Shown here: positions 1 through 5,048 of the stretch, piece after piece
Numbering within the stretch: the first letter of the stretch is position 1
Layout: the number at the start of each line of letters is the position of its first letter
Origin: Oscillospiraceae bacterium
GTDB taxonomy: Bacteria; Bacillota; Clostridia; Oscillospirales; Ruminococcaceae
DNA length: 5,337 bases
Direction: 5' to 3'
Assembly: GCA_900765125.1 (NCBI GenBank)
Contig: CAAFQL010000147.1
Location: 1-5,337 of the forward strand
Notes under the pieces: generated by a model
What the model saw: only the letters and a program-made list of their open reading frames with translations
Told to the model about the DNA's origin: nothing
Database searches by the model: none
Position numbers and translations under genes: made by a program

Positions 1-50
1 ATATTAAAAAATGTTAAAATCAATTAAAAATATTTTGCATTAAGGAAGGA

Positions 51-512
51 GTGGGAAAAATTAAATTTTTATTTATATTGTGGATTTGGCTTATAACTGG
101 TTGCTCTTTACCAATAAATCGTATAGAAAATAATTATTATTTGAAAATTCTAGAAGCAGATGGTGAATTAGATACAAGTGGTGAGATTGTAGAAAAATGG
201 AATTGGAACGGGAAAGAATACTATATTCAACATGTAAATACAATTCAAATTCAAATTAACAAAATACATGGAGATGCAATAGGTGGAAAGGAGGTTGATG
301 GTAAACGTTCTATTGCTACTCTCACACAATCTGTTGGAATTCCAATATATGATGAAAATTTAAGAATATCGACAGATGATTTGAAAATTGGTGACATTGT
401 TGAATTAAGGTATATTGATACTTCAATTGAGCAGGGCGCACTATCACCTTTTAAAGGTTATGAAGGAATTCTTCTCATAAAAGAGATTGTAAAGATGGAG
501 GATAACAAATGA
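51..512 (+). CDS. Small secreted lipoprotein of unknown function
   Basis: A 153-residue protein starting at GTG. The N-terminus (M-G-K-I-K, then hydrophobic residues 6-15) ends in a lipobox L-I-T-G-C with the lipidated cysteine at residue 18. It should therefore be exported, lipid-modified and held on the outer face of the membrane. The start is supported by AAGGA at 42-46, four bases upstream, by the good signal peptide, and by an in-frame stop at 15-17 with no better start between. The mature part (19-153) is mostly beta-like, with alternating residues around 58-70 and 112-121 (I-G-D-I-V-E-L-R). This suggests a small OB-like or DUF3221-like fold, but no family is recognised with certainty. 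The gene overlaps the protease gene by ATGA, so the two are translationally coupled. A role as partner or immunity factor for that protease is only a guess. Base composition is more AT-rich than in the minus-strand genes to the right. Confidence 0.8.
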   Translation: MGKIKFLFILWIWLITGCSLPINRIENNYYLKILEADGELDTSGEIVEKWNWNGKEYYIQHVNTIQIQINKIHGDAIGGKEVDGKRSIATLTQSVGIPIYDENLRISTDDLKIGDIVELRYIDTSIEQGALSPFKGYEGILLIKEIVKMEDNK

Positions 513-1438
513 AAAATTTTTCGAAAATTATTGTTTGTATGTTTATTCTGACGAGCTTGTTTTTTTACTGTTCTACAGCTAAAGCTGATGATTCTGATTC
601 TAACGTAATTGAGTTATATGACTATGAAACTGGTCAAACTAGTAATATATCTATTTCTGATTATAGTATCAATTTCTTACCTGCCAGCGGTATTATAGTT
701 GATACGCCAATTCCAACTAAAATTATTGGCACCGACAATCAATGGCAGGCTCCAAAAGGAGAGTATCCATTTACGTCTATTATGTTTTTAGCAATATTAT
801 ATGATTCTGGTCGTATCGCAACTGGAACTGGTTTTTTAGTTGGATCAAACGTAATGGCAACAGCTGGTCATAATTTTAAAACTACAGAAAACGGCTACTT
901 AGAAACAGCAACTCAAATGAGAATTTTTCCAACAATGGATGATCTTTCACCTGATATGATTGAGTCATTAGATGATTTTAAAGGAGAATGGTGCTATCCA
1001 AAGAGTTGGTTTTCAGGAAGAGGTTCTTCAGTTCCTACAAGTAGTTATTCTAATGCGAATGATTGGGCTATTGTAAAAATTCGGAAAAATTATGGAGATC
1101 AATATGGATATTTTGGAGTTACATCATCTGGTCCTGATTATCCTGGCGTAAATATAGCTGGTTATCCGAGTAATCCATTAAAAAGTTATCATATATACGC
1201 TGCGTATGATTTAGTCAAGGATTATACAAACACGGTAATCAATTATTACACTGACACTGAAGGTGGACAGAGTGGCTCACCTGTTTATAATGCATATTCA
1301 GATGAGTCAACATCAAGCGAACCAAAGCCAATAGCAATAGGTATTCATATAAAAGGTATACCAAATATTGGATATAATACAGGACGGAAATTTGATTCTA
1401 CACTCATTTCATACATAGAGTACATGCGAACTAATTAG
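509..1438 (+). CDS. Secreted V8-like glutamyl endopeptidase (trypsin-fold serine protease)
   Basis: A 309-residue secreted serine endopeptidase (chymotrypsin fold, MEROPS S1B type). The signal peptide covers residues 1-26, with likely cleavage after A-K-A. Residues about 27-71 look like a propeptide, and the mature chain may begin near I-I-G-T-D (72-76), matching the V-I-G-S-D start of Bacillus glutamyl endopeptidases. Catalytic residues are His121 (A-T-A-G-H), Asp185 (N-D-W-A-I-V) and Ser255 (G-G-Q-S-G-S-P). His280 (I-G-I-H) sits where glutamyl endopeptidases place the S1 histidine that binds Glu, so cleavage after Glu (perhaps Asp) is predicted. The ribosome binding site GGAGG (497-501) lies 7 bases before the ATG. 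The start overlaps the lipoprotein stop, and a large inverted repeat follows the stop. The fold and triad are seen directly; specificity and substrate are inferred. It may act on host or neighbour proteins, as secreted V8-type enzymes do. Confidence 0.93.
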   Translation: MKNFSKIIVCMFILTSLFFYCSTAKADDSDSNVIELYDYETGQTSNISISDYSINFLPASGIIVDTPIPTKIIGTDNQWQAPKGEYPFTSIMFLAILYDSGRIATGTGFLVGSNVMATAGHNFKTTENGYLETATQMRIFPTMDDLSPDMIESLDDFKGEWCYPKSWFSGRGSSVPTSSYSNANDWAIVKIRKNYGDQYGYFGVTSSGPDYPGVNIAGYPSNPLKSYHIYAAYDLVKDYTNTVINYYTDTEGGQSGSPVYNAYSDESTSSEPKPIAIGIHIKGIPNIGYNTGRKFDSTLISYIEYMRTN

Positions 1439-1439
1439 A

Positions 1440-1465
1440 ACTTTATAATACTTTATAATACTTTG
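1440..1465. repeat. 10-bp direct repeat, 2.6 copies, abutting a palindrome
   Basis: ACTTTATAAT occurs at 1440-1449 and 1450-1459, followed by a partial third copy (ACTTTG, 1460-1465). The third copy is already inside the left arm of the 28-bp inverted repeat. It begins two bases after the protease stop codon. It could be slippage next to the palindrome or a trace of an insertion or recombination boundary. Confidence 0.8.
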
Positions 1466-1516
1466 CAAAAATATCTCCATTGTTCACAAACAATGGAGAT
1501 ATTTTTGCAAAGTATT
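1457..1516. terminator. Perfect 28-bp inverted repeat, probable bidirectional terminator
   Basis: The arms at 1457-1484 and 1489-1516 are perfect reverse complements around the 4-base loop CACA. The element lies between two convergent genes, 18 bases after the protease stop (1438) and 5 bases from the stop of the 392-residue coiled-coil gene (1522). The + strand continues with CCTTTTTA, a short T-tract. The arms are AT-rich and far longer than a typical intrinsic terminator stem, so a second role as a recombination, integration or protein-binding site is possible. The structure is directly visible; the terminator role is inferred from position. Confidence 0.7.
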
Positions 1517-1521
1517 CCTTT

Positions 1522-2700
1522 TTATCCATGTTTTTTCTCAGATGTATACCGCTGCTTTTGTTGAAGTCTGCGCGATTCTGGAACCGTAAGACCTTGAGTT
1601 GTATAAATTTCAAGCTGCCAAAAACCACTTCTAAAATTTGCCACAAAATCCCATTTATACAATATATTCTTTTCTCGGCTGTTTTCGATTTTTTCCATGC
1701 TGATCTTATACCGTCCATTGTCCTTATCAGATACCATACAATGACAGCCAATATCATTCACAATTGTTCTCAGATCATTTTCAATCTGTTTTCCAATCTG
1801 ATCGGCTACCAGTGCCACATCGTAAGGTGTTTCAAGCACTGATTTCCAAACGGCAGTGCTACATTGCATCTTCTTCCCACTGACAACGGCAGGATATCTT
1901 TCAATCCATTGCCGACTACTCAACACTAAATAGCCATCGTGAGACTTCTTTGGTACAATCCCTCTTGCTGCATTTGCACGCTCTCGCATGATGCGATATA
2001 CATTTTGAGCAGATGCCAATTTCCCAGATATAGCCTGTTCACGCTCCATGACATTTTGTTCACGGGCTTTTAAAGCCGTTTCACGAGCTTCATAAGAAAT
2101 TTCTATAGCCTGAGCCTCTTGAAGCCTTTGAGCGGCATTTTTTTGCCTCTGAGTGGCAATGGACAATTGTTTTTGTGCTTCTCGTATCTTTTGATCTGCC
2201 ATAGCAGCGGCTTCGGTTATCTTATTATCTGCTTCTTTTCGCAACTGCTCCTCCAGCTGTTTCAGTTCTAGTGCATCCTGTCTAGCTGCACTCAAGCGTC
2301 CCTGCTCGATCTGTTGTTCAATATTCCGGTTCAATTCATCGTATGCTTCGTGCCATTTTGTGGCATTTTGAGCCGCTTCTTTTAGCTGACTTTGAGCACT
2401 GGTGGCTTGTTTTTGCCAATACTCACATTGTTTTTCAATCAAATCCAACTTAGCCTGCATTTCATTCAAGGTGCTGTACTGATACGTTGCTTCAAGCCCA
2501 CGAAGCCGTTCGGCTTCTTCACTATCAAGTTGCAATCGAAGATAATCGCTGCGAAGAATGATCAATCGCTCTCCATTTTTAACTTCTTCTTGCAGACGGC
2601 GAAGCTGTTCACAGGCTTTTTCTAATTCTTCATACCGTTCACGTGTGATCTTTACGTTTTCTGTTCCTGTATCATCGTTATTTCTATTCCAAAATGCCAT
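1522..2700 (-). CDS. Long coiled-coil protein, recombinase partner gene
   Basis: A 392-residue cytoplasmic protein with no signal peptide or membrane segment. Residues 1-18 are polar and probably disordered. Residues about 19-245 are almost continuous charged helix rich in Glu, Gln, Lys, Arg and Ala with heptad-like spacing, so a long coiled coil is expected. Residues about 255-392 form a separate globular part with aromatic residues (Q-W-I-E-R-Y-P, L-Y-K-W, G-F-W-Q-L) that I do not recognise. The last 15 residues are basic. The start lies 4 bases after the recombinase stop (TGA at 2705-2707), with AAGGGGG 10 bases upstream inside the recombinase gene, so the two are co-transcribed and coupled. 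The context suggests an accessory DNA-organising, segregation or recombination-directing factor for a mobile element. That is inference, because no catalytic motif is visible. The stop is followed by the 28-bp inverted repeat. Confidence 0.85.
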   Translation of the reverse strand: MAFWNRNNDDTGTENVKITRERYEELEKACEQLRRLQEEVKNGERLIILRSDYLRLQLDSEEAERLRGLEATYQYSTLNEMQAKLDLIEKQCEYWQKQATSAQSQLKEAAQNATKWHEAYDELNRNIEQQIEQGRLSAARQDALELKQLEEQLRKEADNKITEAAAMADQKIREAQKQLSIATQRQKNAAQRLQEAQAIEISYEARETALKAREQNVMEREQAISGKLASAQNVYRIMRERANAARGIVPKKSHDGYLVLSSRQWIERYPAVVSGKKMQCSTAVWKSVLETPYDVALVADQIGKQIENDLRTIVNDIGCHCMVSDKDNGRYKISMEKIENSREKNILYKWDFVANFRSGFWQLEIYTTQGLTVPESRRLQQKQRYTSEKKHG

Positions 2701-2704
2701 AATA

Positions 2705-3751
2705 TCACAGCCCCCTTATGTAGTTGTTCGCCACTACTTCAACGCGATTGTGTCCCAGAGCCTTGCTGCACAGCTCCATCGCTCGCCGATCAAGCTTTTT
2801 CCCTGCTTCGTCTTTGCGGCAATTATACACTTCTGACTGGTATGCCTTACCAGTTCCCTTGTTAATCCGATCATACGGTATTTGATCAATCTTGCGTGCG
2901 TACATCTTGTACATCTGCGTTGCATATTCCGCGCGATAGCTGTGTATATCCGCATTCTGTGAAACGTGTTCCCACACCTTCTCATCCGGTGCAGTCGCCT
3001 TGAAACGCTCAATGATCTGCTGGGAATGATCTCCGATTATTGGAGAGAGTCGTTCTCTACCACCTTTTTCTTTCGTATGTATGAAATATTCATGTGATGG
3101 AGTGGTAAATGCTTGTGCATCCTTGCAAATCGTTAGCATCGTTTTCTCTGCATCTGTTCGTTTTTCGGCGCGGATTGTTTCTATTCTGGCAATCTCTGCA
3201 TTGATTTCTTGCCTTGACATTAAATCTTTTCCTTTCACATTTTCAACACCCTCTCTTCGGAGTCCTGTTCCCTTGCAAAAAGCAATCAATTCCGCATTAT
3301 TCGTTGTTGAAAAATGGCGATCTCGCACCGTTTCCACACGTGATCGTTTAATATCTTCTCTTTTTCGCTGCGGCGGTTGAAAGCGTTTCTCATCATCTGG
3401 CTTGATGCCATAGAGCTTATTTAGTGCCGCTGCTTCTGTCTGGATTGTCCATGCAGAAAGGTGATTCCCATTCTTATCAATCTGTTCTGTTCGTGATTGC
3501 AGCCACTCTGGCACGTACTGTTCTGCTTTCTTCAGAGTCGTACACTCAGGATGTACCTGCTGTACCCATTTTACAAAGTATTTCGTATGTTTCCAATATG
3601 TTTGATAGGTGTTGTAACTGTAGATCTTATCGCCATTCGTGCCATTGGCAACTGCCTTTTTTTTGGAATCACCAAAAGCCTGCATCCCAATCAAACGATC
3701 ATACGCTTGCTGGTGCAGGTTCTTCGAGTATGTTTTATTATTCCGTCCCAT
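2705..3751 (-). CDS. Atypical tyrosine recombinase / integrase
   Basis: A 348-residue site-specific tyrosine recombinase, which would cut and rejoin DNA through a 3'-phosphotyrosine. Residues about 40-115 (Y-N-T-Y-Q-T-Y-W onward) resemble the helical SAM-like core-binding domain. The catalytic domain follows. Residues aligning with the XerD set are Arg165 (T-G-L-R-R-E-G), Lys229 (E-K-G-G-R-E-R-L-S-P), His270 and Arg273 (H-S-Y-R), His334 (A-L-G-H-N-R) and the nucleophile Tyr344, four residues from the C-terminus. The set is complete, so activity is likely. Two spacings are unusual: 63 residues from Arg165 to Lys229 (charged helical insert about 178-212) and 61 from Arg273 to His334, both longer than in XerC/XerD. 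AGGAG (3758-3762) stands 6 bases before the ATG. The gene is first in an operon with the coiled-coil gene and lies below a long leader with its own strong promoter. It could serve integration, plasmid dimer resolution, cassette movement or plasmid replication. Confidence 0.93.
   Translation of the reverse strand: MGRNNKTYSKNLHQQAYDRLIGMQAFGDSKKKAVANGTNGDKIYSYNTYQTYWKHTKYFVKWVQQVHPECTTLKKAEQYVPEWLQSRTEQIDKNGNHLSAWTIQTEAAALNKLYGIKPDDEKRFQPPQRKREDIKRSRVETVRDRHFSTTNNAELIAFCKGTGLRREGVENVKGKDLMSRQEINAEIARIETIRAEKRTDAEKTMLTICKDAQAFTTPSHEYFIHTKEKGGRERLSPIIGDHSQQIIERFKATAPDEKVWEHVSQNADIHSYRAEYATQMYKMYARKIDQIPYDRINKGTGKAYQSEVYNCRKDEAGKKLDRRAMELCSKALGHNRVEVVANNYIRGL
2709..2717 (-). promoter_or_regulatory. 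Ribosome binding site inside the recombinase gene
   Basis: On the minus strand, A-T-A-A-G-G-G-G-G encodes the last residues of the recombinase (Ile-Arg-Gly) and also gives a strong purine-rich ribosome binding site 10 bases before the ATG of the 392-residue coiled-coil gene. The dual use just after the catalytic tyrosine codon fixes the downstream start and couples the two products. Confidence 0.7.
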
Positions 3752-3806
3752 TGAGTTCTCCTCTCCGAGTTTATTTTAACGTGTATCTCACGGTTTAAGC
3801 TAGGCC

Positions 3807-3826
3807 GCTTCGCACAAGTGCAAAGC
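3807..3826 (-). promoter_or_regulatory. Hairpin in the recombinase 5' leader
   Basis: On the minus strand, GCTTTGCA-CTTG-TGCGAAGC forms an 8-bp stem including one G-U pair, about 55 bases upstream of the recombinase start codon. On the plus strand the same stem has a C-A mismatch and is followed by AAACACTTTTTTT (to 3839), so a weak plus-strand terminator is an alternative reading. The role is unknown. Confidence 0.4.
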
Positions 3827-3864
3827 AAACACTTTTTTTGTACACCTAATAGCACGATCAGATG

Positions 3865-3911
3865 GGTCTTGTGTGTGACCAACGAACACTTTTGCCCAGT
3901 TATGTGTCTGG
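3865..3911. repeat. Two hairpins with near-identical 8-base loops
   Basis: The hairpin at 3865-3880 is GGTC-TTGTGTGT-GACC and that at 3896-3911 is CCAG-TTATGTGT-CTGG. Both have 4-bp stems and 8-base loops that agree at 7 of 8 positions, and their starts are 31 bases apart. A third hairpin at 4061-4079 (CTGG...CCAG) also exposes TGTGTG. Short stems like these arise easily by chance; the matching loops are what make them notable. Confidence 0.35.
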
Positions 3912-4202
3912 ATTCCGCTTCTACAGAGGTTTCCTACTGCCTTTTTTAATGACGTTGCGTAAGGTCGCAGCGAATGTTAGCCATCACCTTCAGGACTTGT
4001 ACAGCGCCTGTTGCTATCCCTTAACTTCAAGTATCTAAACCTGTTTCCACGGCTTTTCATCTGGGGATGTGTGTTCCAGTCAACATCCATCTGGGCTGCA
4101 TTCGTCCGTTTCTTCGGTTGCTCATCACGTTTTCAAAAAGATTACTCACGCAATTTGCCTGATTCCCTACTATTCCGTCATACTTTTCGCAAAGGCTACT
4201 TT

Positions 4203-4226
4203 TGTATCAAATTTAATTTTGATACA
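4203..4226. promoter_or_regulatory. Palindrome copy 1 (TGTATC-N12-GATACA): operator or dif-like site
   Basis: A perfect 9-bp inverted repeat, TGTATCAAA and TTTGATACA, lies around the 6-base centre TTTAAT. It is about 70-93 bases downstream of the start of the strong leftward promoter, so a bound protein could block elongation into the leader and recombinase operon. The 24-bp element matches the copy at 4981-5004 at 20 positions. The 9-6-9 layout also resembles core sites of Xer-type tyrosine recombinases, such as the one encoded next door. The palindrome is seen; both roles are inferred. Confidence 0.65.
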
Positions 4227-4302
4227 GATATGTACGGTACGTTCGGGGCATCCATGGTCAGCTCCATGCTTGGTCAAAAAATAAATAAATGTCTGTCCGA
4301 TC

Positions 4303-4331
4303 AGTATAACACAAGGAATTTTGTGTGTCAA
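4303..4331 (-). promoter_or_regulatory. Strong sigma-A-type promoter firing leftward
   Basis: On the minus strand the -35 box is TTGACA (4326-4331, consensus), the spacer is 17 bases and the -10 box is TATACT (4303-4308, one mismatch to TATAAT). Transcription would begin near 4296 and run through the long leader into the recombinase/coiled-coil operon. The spacer holds an ACACAA/TTGTGT inverted repeat (4309-4326). It lies just downstream of the terminator of the 175-residue gene, so the recombinase operon has its own promoter. Confidence 0.75.
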
Positions 4332-4354
4332 CATATCCACATAATAATATCATA

Positions 4355-4405
4355 TAACGGTTTACCCGTTCATTTAAGTGCAAAAAATAAACGGGTAAAC
4401 CGTTA
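4355..4405. repeat. Perfect 16-bp inverted repeat with 19-base spacer
   Basis: TAACGGTTTACCCGTT (4355-4370) is the exact reverse complement of 4390-4405. The right arm is also one side of the terminator hairpin at 4382-4421, which pairs it with ACGGCTACCCG (4411-4421). The three related segments can therefore form two mutually exclusive hairpins. The left arm lies about 24 bases upstream of the strong leftward -35 box, so it could also be a protein-binding site. Confidence 0.7.
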
Positions 4406-4421
4406 CTAAGACGGCTACCCG
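4382..4421 (-). terminator. Intrinsic terminator of the 175-residue HTH gene
   Basis: On the minus strand, 16 bases after the stop codon, CGGGTAGCCGT pairs with ACGGTTTACCCG around the loop CTTAGTA. The stem is interrupted by a small G versus TT internal mismatch. It is followed at once by TTTATTTTTT. This is a textbook rho-independent terminator and separates the regulator gene from the recombinase operon. Confidence 0.8.
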
Positions 4422-4436
4422 ATTGTGTCCTAATTC

Positions 4437-4964
4437 TCAATTCTTACCTTCTTCTTCCCTCTGACATGCTCTTGCAACCACAGAAAAGGACACCCCTATC
4501 TTTTTGGCGATCTCTCGATAGCTCATCCCCAACCTATGCATATCTCGCACTTCTTCCTGTGCTTCTTTTGATAGAACTGCCTTCCTGCCCGCTCCACGTG
4601 CGTTTTTAAGCGTTTCTTCCCCATTAGCCTTAGATTGTATGGCTAAGGTATCAAATTTGCTTCTGAGGGCATTGTAGGACGTCACAGCGGCATCGTACTT
4701 TTCTTGCAGCTCCGCATTTACGTTGCGGAGCTGCCGATTCATCTTCTCCGTAAGTTCGCTTGAATGCCGTGCCACCTTTACCTTCAACTCTTCTTCCTGC
4801 AAGGCCGCCACAATGCTCTTGTATGCATCCGTATCTTCCACGGCAGCATTTATCTGCCTGCGTAGTGCGGATACTTCTAGAAACACCTCATCACGCTGCT
4901 TCGTTACTTGTTCCAGTTCTCGCTCCAATCGCTCAATCTTCTCTCTTTGTGTTTCCTTTGCCAT
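4437..4964 (-). CDS. Coiled-coil protein with C-terminal helix-turn-helix, probable DNA-binding regulator
   Basis: A 175-residue cytoplasmic protein. Residues 3-38 are strongly charged with heptads (I-E-R-L-E-R-E-L-E-Q-V) and predict a coiled coil, and residues 60-110 form a second helical stretch. After a Gly-rich linker (G-A-G-R-K, 124-128), residues 128-168 form a resolvase/Hin-type helix-turn-helix: first helix about 134-144, a glycine at 146, second helix S-Y-R-E-I-A-K-K-I-G (148-157) and recognition helix S-F-S-V-V-A-R-A-C-Q (159-168). No catalytic resolvase domain is present. The start is backed by AAGGA (4974-4978), 9 bases before the ATG. Its promoter carries the palindrome at 4981-5004, a likely autoregulatory operator, and a near copy lies at 4203-4226 upstream of the recombinase. 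The layout recalls the plasmid protein KfrA but in reverse order (coil first, HTH last). Roles in plasmid maintenance or control of the recombinase operon are inferred. The gene ends at a clear terminator. Confidence 0.87.
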   Translation of the reverse strand: MAKETQREKIERLERELEQVTKQRDEVFLEVSALRRQINAAVEDTDAYKSIVAALQEEELKVKVARHSSELTEKMNRQLRNVNAELQEKYDAAVTSYNALRSKFDTLAIQSKANGEETLKNARGAGRKAVLSKEAQEEVRDMHRLGMSYREIAKKIGVSFSVVARACQREEEGKN

Positions 4965-4980
4965 GTTTTATTTTCCTTTC

Positions 4981-5004
4981 TGTATCTTTTTTAATTTAGA
5001 TACA
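4981..5004. promoter_or_regulatory. Palindrome copy 2 (TGTATC-N12-GATACA): probable autoregulatory operator
   Basis: TGTATC (4981-4986) and GATACA (4999-5004) are inverted around 12 AT bases. The site touches the last base of the -10 box and covers the expected transcription start (about 4997) of the 175-residue gene. It lies directly upstream of that gene's ribosome binding site, so binding should block initiation. It shares 20 of 24 positions with 4203-4226, including the centre TTTAAT in the same orientation. One more GATACA half-site lies at 5026-5031 within the -35 region. Confidence 0.7.
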
Positions 5005-5032
5005 GTATAGCATAGTTGCCAAGCTGATACAA
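5004..5032 (-). promoter_or_regulatory. Promoter of the 175-residue HTH gene
   Basis: On the minus strand the -35 box is TTGTAT (5027-5032, matching TTG of the consensus), the spacer is 17 bases and the -10 box is TATACT (5004-5009). The -10 is the same hexamer as in the recombinase-operon promoter, while the -35 is weaker. The palindrome at 4981-5004 covers the start point, and a GATACA half-site overlaps the -35 box. Confidence 0.6.
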
Positions 5033-5048
5033 TCCCCTTTTTCCTTGA

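Larger units (their letters stand above)
3752..4296 (-). ncRNA. Long untranslated leader or independent structured RNA upstream of the recombinase
   Basis: About 545 bases lie between the predicted start of the strong leftward promoter (near 4296) and the recombinase ATG. Minus-strand frames are broken by frequent stops, and no ORF of convincing composition is present. Several short hairpins are visible: 3807-3826, 3865-3880, 3896-3911, 4061-4079 and 4253-4268. On the minus strand the 3807-3826 hairpin pairs through a G-U wobble where the plus strand has a mismatch, which mildly favours a leftward transcript. No known riboswitch, RNase P, tmRNA or 6S signature was recognised. It may be a regulatory 5' leader, a separate ncRNA, or an origin or recombination region whose structure acts in DNA. 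I found no strong minus-strand terminator inside it, so read-through into the recombinase gene is plausible. Confidence 0.35.

Noticed and set aside
1480..1842. 120-codon plus-strand frame opposite the coiled-coil gene
   Set aside because: Antisense shadow of a long confident coding gene, with no ribosome binding site and a hydrophobic, low-quality translation.
3807..3839. Plus-strand terminator (hairpin then T-run)
   Set aside because: The stem has a C-A mismatch on this strand and no plus-strand gene precedes it. The hairpin is better paired on the minus strand.
3691..3882. 63-codon minus-strand frame overlapping the recombinase start
   Set aside because: It ends inside the recombinase gene in another frame and has no good ribosome binding site. 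A faint likeness of its extension to transposase tails was too weak to support a call.
3880..4200. Possible remnant of an IS605-type tnpB tail and guide RNA, or a group II intron
   Set aside because: Short translated words looked suggestive, but no zinc-finger cysteines, RuvC motif, domain V or element end could be recognised.
4011..4409. 132-codon plus-strand open frame in the intergenic region
   Set aside because: Its composition is rich in Phe, Ser and Cys as in random translation, no ribosome binding site precedes it, and it runs across the palindrome, the opposing promoter and the terminator.
4258..4440. 60-codon minus-strand frame starting with TTG, overlapping the stop of the HTH gene
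   Set aside because: Weak start, unremarkable composition, and it is read through the terminator hairpin and the strong promoter, which explain the DNA better.
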